Part shown: positions 44,185 to 56,580 of the stretch, in pieces | How the letters are laid out: each line of letters opens with the position of its first letter | Position numbering within the stretch: the stretch's first letter is position 1 | Notes under the pieces: generated by a model | Told to the model about the DNA's origin: nothing | What the model saw: the letters and a program-made list of their open reading frames with translations, nothing else | Databases searched by the model: none | NCBI GenBank assembly: GCA_029891345.1 | Contig: CM057000.1 | Location: 140,042,163-140,106,162 of the forward strand | Source: Dryococelus australis | Taxonomy: Eukaryota; Arthropoda; Insecta; Phasmatodea; Phasmatidae | Direction: 5' to 3' | Length of the DNA: 64,000 bases | Program-made: the position numbers and the translations under genes

Positions 44185-47100
44185 TATGTAACGGCTGAAT
44201 GCCCACGCGGAAATGTACTTGCCTCTTCCTTGGTGTGTTTCATGTTCTATGACAATGTGTGAGCGTTAGTGCGTTGCGTCCTTCGCGAAAAGAAATAAAA
44301 ATGATTTGATGATGTTTGGGTGGCAGGTCAGAAACTATTAACTAAGTTTTACTGCCACTTCGCATCCCCACTCATGTTCACTTTAAATGTATGTTACAAC
44401 ATAAAATATATCTACATACAATTTGAGCTTTACTCACAAAAATAGTACCAACGGAGTGAAATAAACCAACTTATAACCTACAAATTTAAAAAAAATTAAC
44501 ACAGTTTTTTTTAAAATCAAATCCAATTCAACATTTAACGAAAAATAAAGCGCCGTTATATAATACTCATATTTTAAATAATGTTTGTATGTTGAAAGCA
44601 TCTAGCAAATGCGGGAAATTTTTTTAATTGTGAGAGACATTTGTCCGTTTTTCAGCAAAGTTTCCAGATAAAATAATTCATTTTGCTTTGTTGTAATAAA
44701 CGATTTTAACAAACGTTATTAAATTTGATACATTATTAATGCTGCAAATTACAATCACACACTTACTTAAAAATGACACTGGTTTTGTTTTGACAAATAA
44801 CTGATTCTAGAAAGTTAATGTTGAAACCACCTAAGGATTCTTTTCATTGTCGTGAGTAAATCGTAAACAGTGTGTTATTAAAGTTTTGGAATATAAATTT
44901 ATCCTTTTGTCATTTTGAGACAGAAATTTCAAAAAGGTAAGTCGCGTATCCATTAAAATTAAGCTTATTGCCACCCATTTTGGATTATAAGTAAGTGGGT
45001 TTGTAAAAGTTAACCATATCTTACAATTTTGGAAATGAAAAGTATTTCTGAACACAAAAGAATTACGTGCTTGAATTCGAAATGTTTGAATATCCCTCTC
45101 TCGTTTAATTTTTTTTTTTTAATTAACTTCCCATAATATACAGGTCCACCTCTAGATGATACGTTATAGCACGCGTCAAGCATGTGTTGGATAATGTGTT
45201 GTGTATTTGCATTTATAAGGCAAAATAACTTCAATTCAGAGCAAATTCATATACCATTTAAGGCCGGGATGATTCCTTTACTATTCTTCGAATACTTAAA
45301 AGTCTTCTTATATGTGAAACTAAAACGTAGGTAATTTACACAAAAGCAAATTTTCATACTGAACCTATGATGATGGTTAGTAAAATTGAGATCATTATCT
45401 ATAGAAAAGTGGTGACAGGGGATATAAACGTCAGCGTGCGCTAATTTGCAACGTAAGTCGTGTCAAACCAATTAAATTAACATTTTCGAATTGGCAAACC
45501 TGTAACTGTAGAAGTTGCGAGCTCCGGGTCGTCGTTATTGGCAATACCACTACCGAAAATCAAAATCAAACAGTGAATACATCATATTCAAGAAGGGCTT
45601 CAGGAACAATTAGTACGTCAGAAACAATTATGCCGAAGGGATATACTTTTACAGACAAAATTAGAATCATTAGCTCATCAAAAATATCACGTGGCATTGC
45701 CACTAATTATACTTCCCGGAATTTTAACTGTAAATTTAAACCATGCTTCCTTCCATTTGCTCGTCCTGGAGCTGAACGTTATTTGTGGTGAAAACACAAC
45801 GGAAAGAGCAAAAAATGCTATGCTGCGTTTGTGATACCGTCCTCGCATATTATTTACATTTGTACCGTAGCGCAATTCAATTCCGTAACAAGGGTGAGGT
45901 AAAAAAAAATGAGCAAACATGACATACATGCATGCCCACAGACAAGTTGTTATTTCATTAGCAACTTTGTTTAAAAACGTCACGAAACAGAACGATTCCA
46001 TTCCTCTGCTGAAAAAGGAAATTTCATGTAACGTTTCATTACCCCGGACAGAAATAACATACAGTTTGCAACCTTATTTTCCCTATACGCCGAAATGTGA
46101 AACAACGCTTTCGTTTACAAATAACCTTACGTTGCACAATGTTGTGGTTTCTTAGACATGGTTTGGATAGCTGATTGTGCTTAGCAGATGACCAGAAGAT
46201 GCCAAGTTCGTCGCGGAGTTAATAACCACTAATTAACTCTCGTTGAAATCTTGCCGTGAAACTTTCAGAGATTTAATTTTTGTAACATCCCTTTTCGTTG
46301 TTACTGTAACACAATAACTAACGTTCTTGCTGTCTACAGATTTGGTTTTGCTGGTGGTGTTTTTCCAGAACTGTCTGGAATCTCTAATAATTATGTATGT
46401 AAAGTGTGTAAACAAACACACATGCAATGAAAATATTACTTAAGTAAGCTCGCCTTCTCACCACGGAAGTGAATGCTTGTGGTCATAATCTTCCATGCGT
46501 GAGGCGTAACTTTAAGTTATCAAGGCATCTTTTTTTTAAAATAGCAACGCTCTATTCGTAACCACGATGAGCCAAATTCGTTGCAGATATACCCATAAAA
46601 TTACCTTACGGTTGTGGTGTTCCGTGCTCGAATAGTATGCAAATACTACTTTCAACTCTAATTTTAACATTAATTTAGCTTAAAGAACGCCCTTATTTCT
46701 CCCTACCGTGAGCGATGCCTACGTAATACTAGAAGACAGGATGATTTATAAGTATCAGCCAAAATGTTTTATTTCTACGAATCATTCGCTTCTGTTTTAA
46801 GATGAGAAACATATAAATGTGTTTACTCGAAACCAATGAGAATAATTAACTATCGCTGCTTCACATGAGTATTTTCTCTGTGTGTAATACGTAAAGCGTT
46901 GTAATTTTTAAATCGCACATTTCATTTTCCCTTAAAAGTTGGACAGTTCCTTTAAGAAAAACTTAAGGTTCTCGAGTTTTCTGATACAGACACGTGCATA
47001 TGAGTATGATAGTGTTGTAAGGGCTGATTTGGTAATCAACTTCTTCTAACTCTAACTCCTTCCACCTCACACAGAGAAAACTCTAAATTGACTCATAATC

Positions 47101-47589
47101 CGCTGAAACAACTGTTACACACACTGTAGAAAAAAATTTTTTGTTGCTCGAACTGACAAGTTCTTGTATAATTAGAGAATTTAGTTAATTCACAGTGGTG
47201 TGGTGAACATCAGCCAGGGCTGGCAGGCGACGCTCGAGAGTCCAGGATGGTGTGGACTCGGCAGGCCAGCCCAGCTGTTTGTAAAACATCCCCCGCCATG
47301 GAAGGTAGTGAGGCCGGGCGGGGCCCTATGTGAGACTGGGGCGATGGCGGTTCGCAGCCATCTTGATTCCAGTGGACGACGGGACGACTTCCAGAGGGAC
47401 CACTAGACCAGAGGTCCCTACTTCGACTCCAGCCGCTGCCACTGGCGAGGAGGTCTGCACGTTGGCGACGCCTGGGTAATTATTATCCCAGTAGGGCGCC
47501 CTAGGTCGTGCAGAGTTAGGGTCTTCATGTAATCCTCAAGACTCCCTCAGAGTCACGAGCACTATAATTATAGTTATTGCAATCGTGCA
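44185..47589. other. No recognisable gene (3.4 kb)
   Basis: AT-rich. A GC-richer patch at 47190-47420 carries a 68-codon frame without known motif. ACTGTAGAAAAAAATTTTTT near 47123 loosely resembles the repeat termini near 12140 and 51980. Confidence 0.35.
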
Positions 47590-48735
47590 GTCAGGACCGT
47601 GGCCAGGATTTTATTTCAGGACAGGGTGGGGGGGGGGTATGTTCTTCGCTGCTACCGCCGATTAAAGCGGGGACTCCGCGGGTCCTCCCCCGGGAAAATT
47701 TGGATTTTAAAGAGCAAATTGGTGCTATTTTAGGGGTTTTAGACTCTAAATATTGAATATACAGTTGGAAGACATCGTAATATTTTAAAGATTAACCTTC
47801 TAAAACTCTTGGAAGTATTTAGTGAAGGAGGGGGAGGGCATGGGCCCCAGTGCCCCTCCCCCCCCCCAATCACATTATATACAAAATTTGTCTGATGAAC
47901 ATTAACGCAAAATACCTGTGAATATAATAATTTTCATCAATCACATTACTAATAAAAATTTACACAATTTGTTTATTCAACATTAAAATCTAAATACGTA
48001 CCTAAGACTTCCGTTGAACCATATTACTAATAAAAATATAGATAAAAAGAGTTCCTTGAATAGTAAATTCTAAACACCCGATAATAAAACACTTTAAAGC
48101 TATGTATTATATTACCAACTACTTAAAAGTTGCCCCAGTATCAATGATAATAATATTGTATGTGCTTGTAAAAGTAGCGACACCTCATAGAACTTCTACA
48201 ATAACAACATTCTCCTGTTTGGTTTCCTTGCCATGACGTCTAAAATGTCATCTGCCATTAAAGGCAATGAATAGCGAATTGATATGAGTGCCAGACCAGT
48301 TAATCGTTGGCTGCACATTGAGTTTCTTAAACATGTCTTAATCCTTTCCAATGAGGAAAATGACCTCTGGACCTCAGCTGTTGATACAGGTAAAGTTGTC
48401 AGGACACACAACAGATGGCGTATGGTTGGAAAGATGTGATCCATGCGGATGTAGTAAGAACTTGGCCTTTCGCAGCTCGCGCAGGCGCACTGCAGGGTAA
48501 AAGCTACAATGTCAACGGATCATGTGCCCGAGGTCAACCCGACCAGATAACAGTATTTTTATACACAACAAACAGTCAACACCCCATTATCCATTACTTC
48601 TAAGTGCATTTCGTTGCAATAGCTAGACCACTATGAATGTTACCATGAGTATTTTTTCCAATTTAGTTCAATACTTAGGGGGGGGGGGTGTCTGGACACC
48701 CCCCCATCCCCCGGCTTCGGGGCTGGTACAGTAGT
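47590..48735 (-). mobile_element. hAT-like element remnant
   Basis: The left edge GACCGTGGCCAGGATTTTAT followed by a G-run resembles the common hAT terminus xxGGCGTAGCCAGGA with G-rich subterminal sequence, and the right edge has the matching C-rich tract (GACACCCCCCCATCCCCCGG). A hAT transposase C-terminus lies inside. The terminal repeats are too worn to set exact ends or a TSD. Confidence 0.5.
48196..48444 (-). pseudogene. hAT transposase C-terminal dimerisation domain (fragment)
   Basis: The 82-codon frame contains LTTLPVSTAEVQRSFSSLER, then IKTCLRNSMCSQRLTGLALI, which fits the hATC pattern (LPVTTASAERSFSxLRRIKTxLRSTMxxxRLxGLALL). It ends in a stop after NRRMLLL, the usual C-terminus. 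The zinc finger, catalytic RNase-H fold and insertion domain are absent upstream (higher coordinates), so only the last sixth or so of a transposase remains. It is flanked by hAT-like ends. Confidence 0.8.
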
Positions 48736-50016
48736 GTCTGTTAATTGCACTTGATAACTGCGGAGTAGTGATATATTGTCAAATGTAAAGCAACGCAGAG
48801 GGCAAGTTGAGTGTCACATTGTGCAAAAATAGCTGTGAGTTTAATGAACATAGTATTTGTACATTGAGTGCTCTATTCGTCTAGTGACGACCATCCCCCT
48901 TCCTCGCGTGGCCTGAGTCATCCTCAGGACAGGTCACAGCAACCGTCGTGTTTTGTAAATCTGCAGCGTTGGTTGATTTACAAGAAGAGCGTTTGTGGGA
49001 ATAACGAAAGATGTTTGTGTTGTTACTGATATCTAGTGCACAACTAATAACATGTCTGCGTATCACTCATCGCTTCTGGTAGTTCCACACATTTCGATAA
49101 TAGCCCCCATGGCTCAGGGACGGTTGCTATTTTACACAGTACAATATTTCGAAGAACGTTGTTTCTGTGGCTTACATCAACAAAGCGGGAAATCTAATTA
49201 TGACAAATATAAAATAGTTTATAGATTTTAATTTCGTATATGTTTGAAGTATTGTAAAATTCGTTGTTAAAGGAGAATGAACAATGGATTCGGAGATTAA
49301 GATTTAGATAAAGGATTGTAGTCAAACGAAAAAATGTATTTTAAGCTTAATTATTTTTTCGCGACTATCTTATTTGCACAGAAAATTATACATTAAAAAT
49401 ATTGGAACAAATGTAACAACCCGAGAATCAATTATTATATGTATAAGTATCGTAGTAAAAAGTTTTTGTAAGTGAAGATGAAATACTTGTCTAAGAAAAC
49501 AAATTTTTGTAAATTTAAAAACAAATCTTGTAAACCTGTTATATTTGTACACTTAAAAGAGCAACAGTTGTACTGTTATTTAAAAATTCTGGCAGAAATT
49601 TTTATATTTAGTAAACTGCTGATAGAATCTCAGGTGTTAAATTTGCATGTGTGCTAATGGCCAGCGAGTCATCACTTCCGAAAATCCTCTTATGGTGAGG
49701 GCTAATTCTACCCATGGGCAACACGACCAATTGCCTTCTGGCTGTTTATAAAATAATGTGTTCCCCTGAGTTAGGGGATCGCAATTTTAATTTGGTAACA
49801 GTACAGGCCAGATTGTAGATTTATGTGATTTTAGCTGCGATAGTACTGGCGTGTACTTTTATCTTAAATCTTTTGAGAAATGTTCAGAATTATTTCATAA
49901 CGCATATTTTGTATTCGTTCAACGTTTCTCTAGACAGCTAAATGTAAAATGTGTGTTCCAAAATACGAGTACATTCCACATAGTTTCACATGGACGCCTT
50001 TGAATAAAAGATGCTA
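48736..50016. other. No recognisable gene
   Basis: AT-rich sequence; nothing supported. Confidence 0.4.
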
Positions 50017-50253
50017 TAGGCTATTCACTGTAAATTGAGCACGTTTGAAAGCCCCCTCATTAGGAATAATAGTCAATAAACATATTTTATTTTAGCCTTA
50101 GCCGTAAACTTCTGAGTGCGGCGAAATATATGCACTGTGTTTATTACTTGCATTGCAATGTTTATGTAAAAATGTGGTTAAAGGATGAGAAATCGCTGAA
50201 AGAAGAAAAGTAACTGGGGCCTCAAAAGTGCTCACTCTACCGTGAATAGCCTA
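50017..50253 (+). mobile_element. Short MITE (TAGGCTGTTCAC family)
   Basis: It starts TAGGCTATTCACTGTAAATT and ends CACTCTACCGTGAATAGCC. TA lies before the left end. Confidence 0.8.
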
Positions 50254-50538
50254 TGTGACAAATATATGCAACAAGATGAAAGGACAAAGAAAACAAAAAC
50301 ACTCCGAAAAATTCAACAGCTGTCAGCAGCATTCATTTTCCCGCGTATGCAATAAGCTACTTTTTTTTTTTACGTAGGACCAACATACTCCTTGTAATTT
50401 TGTCACTAATAAAAGTTCCTCCGTGAGTTCAGTAAAACTTGCTGTTCACTTTTTAAGGCAGAATACGGCATATTGGCATGCGAGATTAAATTATTGAAAG
50501 AAACTTTAAGCGATTAAAATAGACTACGATGTATATAT

Positions 50539-50600
50539 GCGCCCGTGGTGTAGTGGTTAGTGAATTTTCTTTTAACATAGAGGTTTCGGGTTCGATTTTC
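50539..50600 (+). mobile_element. Extra tRNA-like module before a SINE
   Basis: GCCCGTGGTGTAGTGGTTAG gives an A box, and GGGTTCGATTTTCG a B box about 45 bp downstream. The acceptor and T stems do not pair well, so it is not a functional tRNA gene. It sits directly before the SINE starting at about 50601, giving two head modules in a row. Confidence 0.45.
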
Positions 50601-50858
50601 GTGGAGCTGCGGTTGCTGAGCGGTTAACCTGCTCGCCTCCCACCAATACGATCCGGGCTCAATCCCTGGCCGGGTCGCTCCCAGATTTTTGCATGTGGGA
50701 ATCGTGCCGGACGATGCCGCTGGTCGGCGGTTTTTCTCGGGTAATTCCCGCTTCCCCCCCACCCTCCTTAATTTCGGCGCTGCTCCATACTCGCCTCAAT
50801 CACCCCCATCGGCTCCTCAAGACCTCGCTCTGAAGAGCCGCCCAAATCTCTTCATTCG
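50601..50858 (+). mobile_element. tRNA-derived SINE
   Basis: Head GGAGCTGCGGTTGCTGAGCG, B box GGGCTCAATCCCTGGCC, body GGGAATCGTGCCGGACGATG, and 3' end AAGAGCCGCCCAAATCTCTT. Nearly full length. Confidence 0.85.
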
Positions 50859-51894
50859 ATTTTCGTCACCCTTATGGGAATTTTCCAAAACGTAGTTGGA
50901 TAGGGAAATGAGTGACATGGTCTCACAAAATGTGTTCTGTGCAATCCTGTCTAACCTGCAATTTTTAAAGCACAAGAAGTGCTGTGTATCAACAAGCAGG
51001 CAAATTACTTTGTAGAAGTCCAAATTGTAGCTTGCTATTTTGCAACAAAATAGTTCGAGTATCACTACGCACATTTATGTAATTCAAAAGGATATCCGTC
51101 TGTATGTTACAGTACTATTTTGTACAAATACTGAATATATCTTGTACACTTTTAAGCGAATTATGGCAAACTTTACAAACATTTTTTTGCAAAAGTAACA
51201 AAAATATTTTACAGTGAATTTTCTTGCCATTTTAATACGCGATACACGGTAAATGGTGAATTGTGTGACCTACGTGAAATGAAACTTACAACAGATATTG
51301 AATATCATGTATTTGATGGTAATGGTGCACGCAAACCGTATATTTATATAATTTTTGCATCTCGCGGCAGTTTTTCTGCTCAGCTGGTACACGCCCGCGC
51401 GTGTCAAGGTCCGACACCCGACTTCACGTAACTTATTTAGGTGGGCTTTTCACACTCACTCGTTGCCAATACCCATAAGTTACCATTTTGAAGTCAACAT
51501 GCCGTCCCTGCGTCAGCGAACTTCTGGGCACCCGCTCAGGAGAGCGACTTTCTCAGACTGACACTGGCCAGGGTGACGTCACGTACTCCCTAACCACACA
51601 CCCTAGCGGCGGCTTTTACAACCAGCGTTCACAAGCGCAAGATAAAACTTTCAGCTGATATAACAAATAATTCCCAAAATACGAATATTAAACTATCAAA
51701 TATGCTCGTAAAAGTTTAGCCAAATTACTCACTAACATCCATATAGAAATGTATTACTGATGAGCCAATATTATAATAATTATAATAATAGTAAGACCTG
51801 TCTCAATTAGGCAGAACACGTTAAAATAAAATACAAAATTACCAACCCTGGCGCATAAAATATATCAAGACGTAGCAAAAATATTACGTGGTGA
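50859..51894. other. Unassigned; GC-richer patch at 51355-51620
   Basis: No gene was recognised. GTGACGTCACGT near 51574 is a CRE-like palindrome inside the GC-richer patch. Confidence 0.3.
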
Positions 51895-52005
51895 TAATAT
51901 GATCGCCACAAAAAAACGGAGAGACCGTAATTTAATGCAGATTTTTTGATAACTAGTAGCCGATATTTTCCGTAACTTTACGGACAATTTTTCTAACAGT
52001 ATAGA
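51895..52005. repeat. Relative of the TTACGG repeat at 11990-12165
   Basis: CCGTAACTTTACGG near 51970 and, reversed, ACTGTTAGAAAAATTGTCCG correspond to the palindrome and terminus at 11990-12165. Confidence 0.35.
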
Positions 52006-52189
52006 AGAATCAATGACGGACAAGTATAAGATAACTTTTACTGATGCAACTTGTAACGGCATAATGGAAGCACTACAAAGACACGATGGATAAACGTGAA
52101 ACTGAAAGAGCACTGGAGGACGAAAATATCAGGTGAGTTACAGTACATCTGCAGGACCCAAATCGGCGGCGCAACAACCTAAAAAAATC

Positions 52190-52400
52190 ACTCAATAATT
52201 ACTAAGAATCCCTAAAATTCACAGAAAAATCATAGAAAACCGCCTATAAAATCCCTGACAATCACAGAAAATCCCTGCAAACCGCAAGAACATCCCTGTA
52301 AATCGCATAAGTTCCAGGTAAGTCACTAAAAAATTCTCAGAATATCAGTGGAAACATTGGAAAATCGTCATAAATCTCAAAAATTGTCCAGAAAAACTGG
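52190..52400 (+). repeat. Degenerate short tandem repeats, about 20-25 bp
   Basis: AATCACAGAAAATCCCTG-like words recur imperfectly (AAAATCCCTGACAATCACAG, AAAATCCCTGCAAACCGCAA, ACATCCCTGTAAATCGCATA). The repeats are too diverged for an exact unit. Confidence 0.5.
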
Positions 52401-54049
52401 AAACTGGAAAAACCTAAAACTAACCGTGATTCCAAAAAAAAAAAATTGTTTAAATTACTAACAAAAATAAAGATTTGAAAGAAACCTAAAATACTGCAAA
52501 ATATATTAAAATTATTTTAATCTAATAAAACCATGTAGACAGAATTTAGCACAATTATAAATGAGAACAAAATTCGTTGTAATACACAGACATATAAATA
52601 TAATCACCTAAAAGTATTATAAAAATATATGAATGCAACCTTCGAATAGTCCAAAAACTAATGGCGATTTTTCTATACTACACTAAAGTTCCAGTTCCCG
52701 ACAATTTGTTGCAAAATTATAAGAGTTGCAGAAGCTGCATTTCTTCACCTCTATTTTTAGCCTACCTTCTCAAGGATAGATAGGCATTTATTATTTCTCT
52801 GGTACAAATGGCCTTGAAAAACATACAGCAAGAATGTGATTTCAGCGTCAAACTACGTAACATTGTACGTGTGTATGTTCGTGGTGCAATTCTCACACAT
52901 AAAATTTTACAAGATAAGACAGTCTGTTACACGAGTGAACTAATGAGAAATAAAGTTTCTCCGATTCTGAATGTCCGTGATTAGTGGGCAGACAGATAAG
53001 ACGTGTAACAATTAAAATGAACCAATCACGAAATAGTTCTGAACTTAAGTGCTTTGGAATACAATTCGTCCTGAAATATTTTTTGCGAAAAACAGGTGCA
53101 ACTATCTATCACACATCAACACTGGGATTTGTAAGTATTACATTTAGCCATATCATAGTAGGTAGGGACGTGTATCATTCGAGATAGGAAATATTATACA
53201 CAAAATATGACCCTGATGACAAGATACGACGTTAAAACAAAGTACACAGTATTTTAAGTACAAGACTATTAATGTATTATAAACAAATACTCACGATAGA
53301 ATGGATAACTGGCACAGGACACAAAATGACTAATACCTTCTCCAAAGGAAATTACATGACAAGTTTGTATACTTACGAACAAAACTTCCAGTGTTGAACC
53401 TTACTGGACCGTAGCTCCCTTCGCCTACAACAAACACTCTCGAATTGCAACATAACACCTTAAAACCCATTTATAGACAGAAATCCAAAACTATAGAAAC
53501 CATAGTAGGTGGGAAACATGAAAAAAAAAACCACTAGGTTCACACAATACAAATATATTTCACCGAATCAAATCATAATGGGGTAAATGCCGACAATGGG
53601 AAAAATTTAATTACAATTTCTTAAGTAACCTCTGGTAGCTTGCCAGCATTAAATTTAATTAAAATCCTAATTATCATTGATAGTGAGCAAACTAATTTTA
53701 ACATGCAAACATTAATCAAGGAAAAAAAACCTTAACTTTCAGCATGTTTGTCTTGAAAAATTTAACACAATTTGTATAACTGTTTTTACGAGTGGCCATG
53801 GCAGAATATGATAGAATATGGGCTTTTGGGCAGTAAATGTACTTTTCAAAGCAATATAATATTCATAAAATTATGCATAGTTCATTTTTCAAAATAAATA
53901 TATTTCCTACTGATCTTGGTATACCACCGAAAATTATAGCTGAATAGGTCAGCCTTATTAAAATAACTGGTTGAGAGTTACGATTCCGTAGTCGTTTGTA
54001 GACTGGCTGGAACACTAAATTTGGAATATGACATTCAAAAAGAAGAAAT
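52401..54049. other. AT-rich, no recognisable gene
   Basis: Nothing supported. Confidence 0.4.
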
Positions 54050-54117
54050 ACTCACCTCGCTTCACCCTCACCGGCTCTCGAGGCCTCATTGTTAAGATCA
54101 GCCCAAATCTCTCCACG
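54050..54117 (+). mobile_element. SINE fragment, 3' end only
   Basis: CTCACCTCGCTTCACCCTCA, then CCGGCTCTCGAGGCCTC and CAGCCCAAATCTCTCCAC, is the last 68 bp of the SINE; no head is present. Confidence 0.7.
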
Positions 54118-56327
54118 TGCCTATAAAGAGGCCTTGAATTCAGTGACATGCCCACAGCTGTCTTGCAAATCGTGGCAGGATCTGCAGTAATGAGCCATTA
54201 CTGGCACGATCGCTGTTCTTGTAGGAACGCGGGTTTAAAAAACACATGTGAATTGTGCATATTTGGTAGCGTACATCGTGGTCGTGTGTGATCTAGTGGA
54301 GATATGCCAGACATTCATGAACGGATACAGGCAATCATGGTCCACCATTGTGGTTTGGGCGTTTCTGAGTCACTGTCAGTTAACCAGTGATTAAGTGCAC
54401 ATGTTTCCTGCTCTCAGTCTACACGCATTTCATTCGTTATTCCTCGACGACGTGGTGTTTCAAGGCGTATATTGATTACCTGCCCTCGCGAATCCATTCA
54501 AATATTGTAGTGATAGAAGAGACTAACAATTTCACATCGTACGTCCCTTATACATGATCATTTCTTTCTGCATCTCCCGATACACTGTGAATTTCTTACA
54601 CCAATTTTAGTACACGTGGTTTAAGCCAATATTCTAATGCATACGTACGTATCTAAGAGATAAATTACTGACCTGTTTGTAAATTACGCACAACGGCTTC
54701 TCTGCATGTGTTGTAGATATGTTACATTTCTTTTTACTTTCTTCAAGTCCTTATTCTGTTTCTCGTTTATTTTAACAACGTTTACGTTTACCTCTTTATG
54801 CTAACATAAAATGACTACATACGTATAGAGTAAATATTTCTCCCAGAAACATTCCTCAGTGGAAAAAAAAAGAAGAGTTTTAGTATGGCAAAGAATGAAA
54901 GGTTTATAGTTCACTTTGCCAGTTACCGCACGTTTATTCACAATGTATTTAGGTTTTTCTGTCGTATGTATTTTTGTCCAGTTTGCACATACACTTTGGT
55001 GTATAATACAATCAGTACCCGTTGAGGATTTATGACCAATATTTACTTTCTGTAAATCTGTTACATAACAAGGTCCTCACTCATCATTTCATTTTATGTA
55101 CCAATGTTACTACAATACCAAATTTTTTTAAATTATTTAAATTTTATTTTATACATTGCAATTCTCAAGAACAAATTGCGCTCCAACAAAAAATTTGTAT
55201 GCATCCCGATGTTTACTTTCAGTATAAGGAATCATTGCGTAATTCCAGCAAATGTTATGAATATTATAAACCTTCGCTGTGCGAGTTTGGAAATTTATTT
55301 GAATGATTCTTGCAAGGAGGCAAGTGATTGCGCGATACATTACTTCGCAAAGTGTATTGTAGACATCGTGCTGTGTTCGTATTGGTGTCTTCATTTAGTA
55401 CCATCCTAAGTTATTCGCAAATATTTGTATATATTCTGCACATCGGTCGTTCATTGAACTACTGTTTTTGTTCCTATTGCCTTGCTATCTTTGTTTTTAA
55501 AAAAATACCTAATTTTCAATGCTGTTAACAGCTGGTCGTGACTTTTATTTTTGGTGCCTGTGTCTTTATATCACATACCGGTTTTCAAACTTATAGTTTT
55601 CCATTCGAATTTGTGACAATCACTTCACTTCAGCCACGCGATTGGAATTTTTGTATTTCGTTGACAAAATTCATGTGTGTGCTGTTTCATGATGGCGTCG
55701 CTGCTATTATGGCATGCACAGCACTTGTGACTATTTTAATGATACCAAAGGTTTTGTACTAAAAAAGTGTTATAATCCATACTTTTTCCAATGTAATTTC
55801 AAGCTTACTGCGAAAAATCTACTCTCAAGGGGAATAAACTAGTCATCTCTAGTTCGCGGTAGGAGGGGCATACTTTGTTAAATTACACATAATATAAGTG
55901 TAATAATGTAGTATGTACGGCCACAATAAAAGGCTTGATAAAAAACGCAAAGAAATAAAACCTTCCCACGCTAAATTGGGAAACACGCTCATTAGTTCTA
56001 TGCTCACACACAAGGTCCTGGTAACAGATTGGCTGTTAAAAGTAATGACCTGTAACCGAATCCCTGCTCTTCTGGCCTTCCAAAAATACTATAGCTACCA
56101 CTTTTTTTTTCATAGTTGGTTAAATCAAGCGAAACGAGAGACAGTGTTACAACAAACTGTTTGGATGCGCTGTTATCGGTGTTCTTGTCCACAGAATAAA
56201 ACAGTTCCGGCAGGAGGAGGAATCTGTGACATGTATTTTTTATTGTTTTATTTATTTTGTCTGGAATACCATGTTACATATAGATATAATAAATATCCAC
56301 AGTGATACAAACTCTACGAAATTATTT
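54118..56327. other. No recognisable gene (2.2 kb)
   Basis: AT-rich with several 60-130 codon frames, none with a motif I recognise. Confidence 0.4.
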
Positions 56328-56580
56328 AGGGGCCACTGTGTCTGAGCGATTAGCACGCTCGCCTCCCACCAAGGCGAACCGGGTTCAATCCCCGGCCGGG
56401 TCACCGGATTTTCGCAAGTGGGAATCGTGCTGGACAATGCCGTTGGCAGGCGGGTTTTCTCGGGGATCTCCCGTTTCCCCCACCCCTTCATTCTGGTGCC
56501 ACTCCATATTACCTTTAATCACCCTCATCGTTTCTCAAGACCTCGCTGTTGGGAGCCGCCCAAATCTCTTCACTCACTCT
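56328..56580 (+). mobile_element. tRNA-derived SINE (near full length)
   Basis: Head GGGGCCACTGTGTCTGAGCG, then ATTAGCACG, and B box GGGTTCAATCCCCGG, then GCAAGTGGGAATCGTGC, GGCGGGTTTTCTCGGG and 3' end GGAGCCGCCCAAATCTCTTC, ACTCACTC. About 253 bp, a good reference copy. Confidence 0.9.

Noticed and set aside
50539..50600. tRNA gene
   Set aside because: A and B boxes are present but acceptor and T stems do not pair; better explained as a SINE head.
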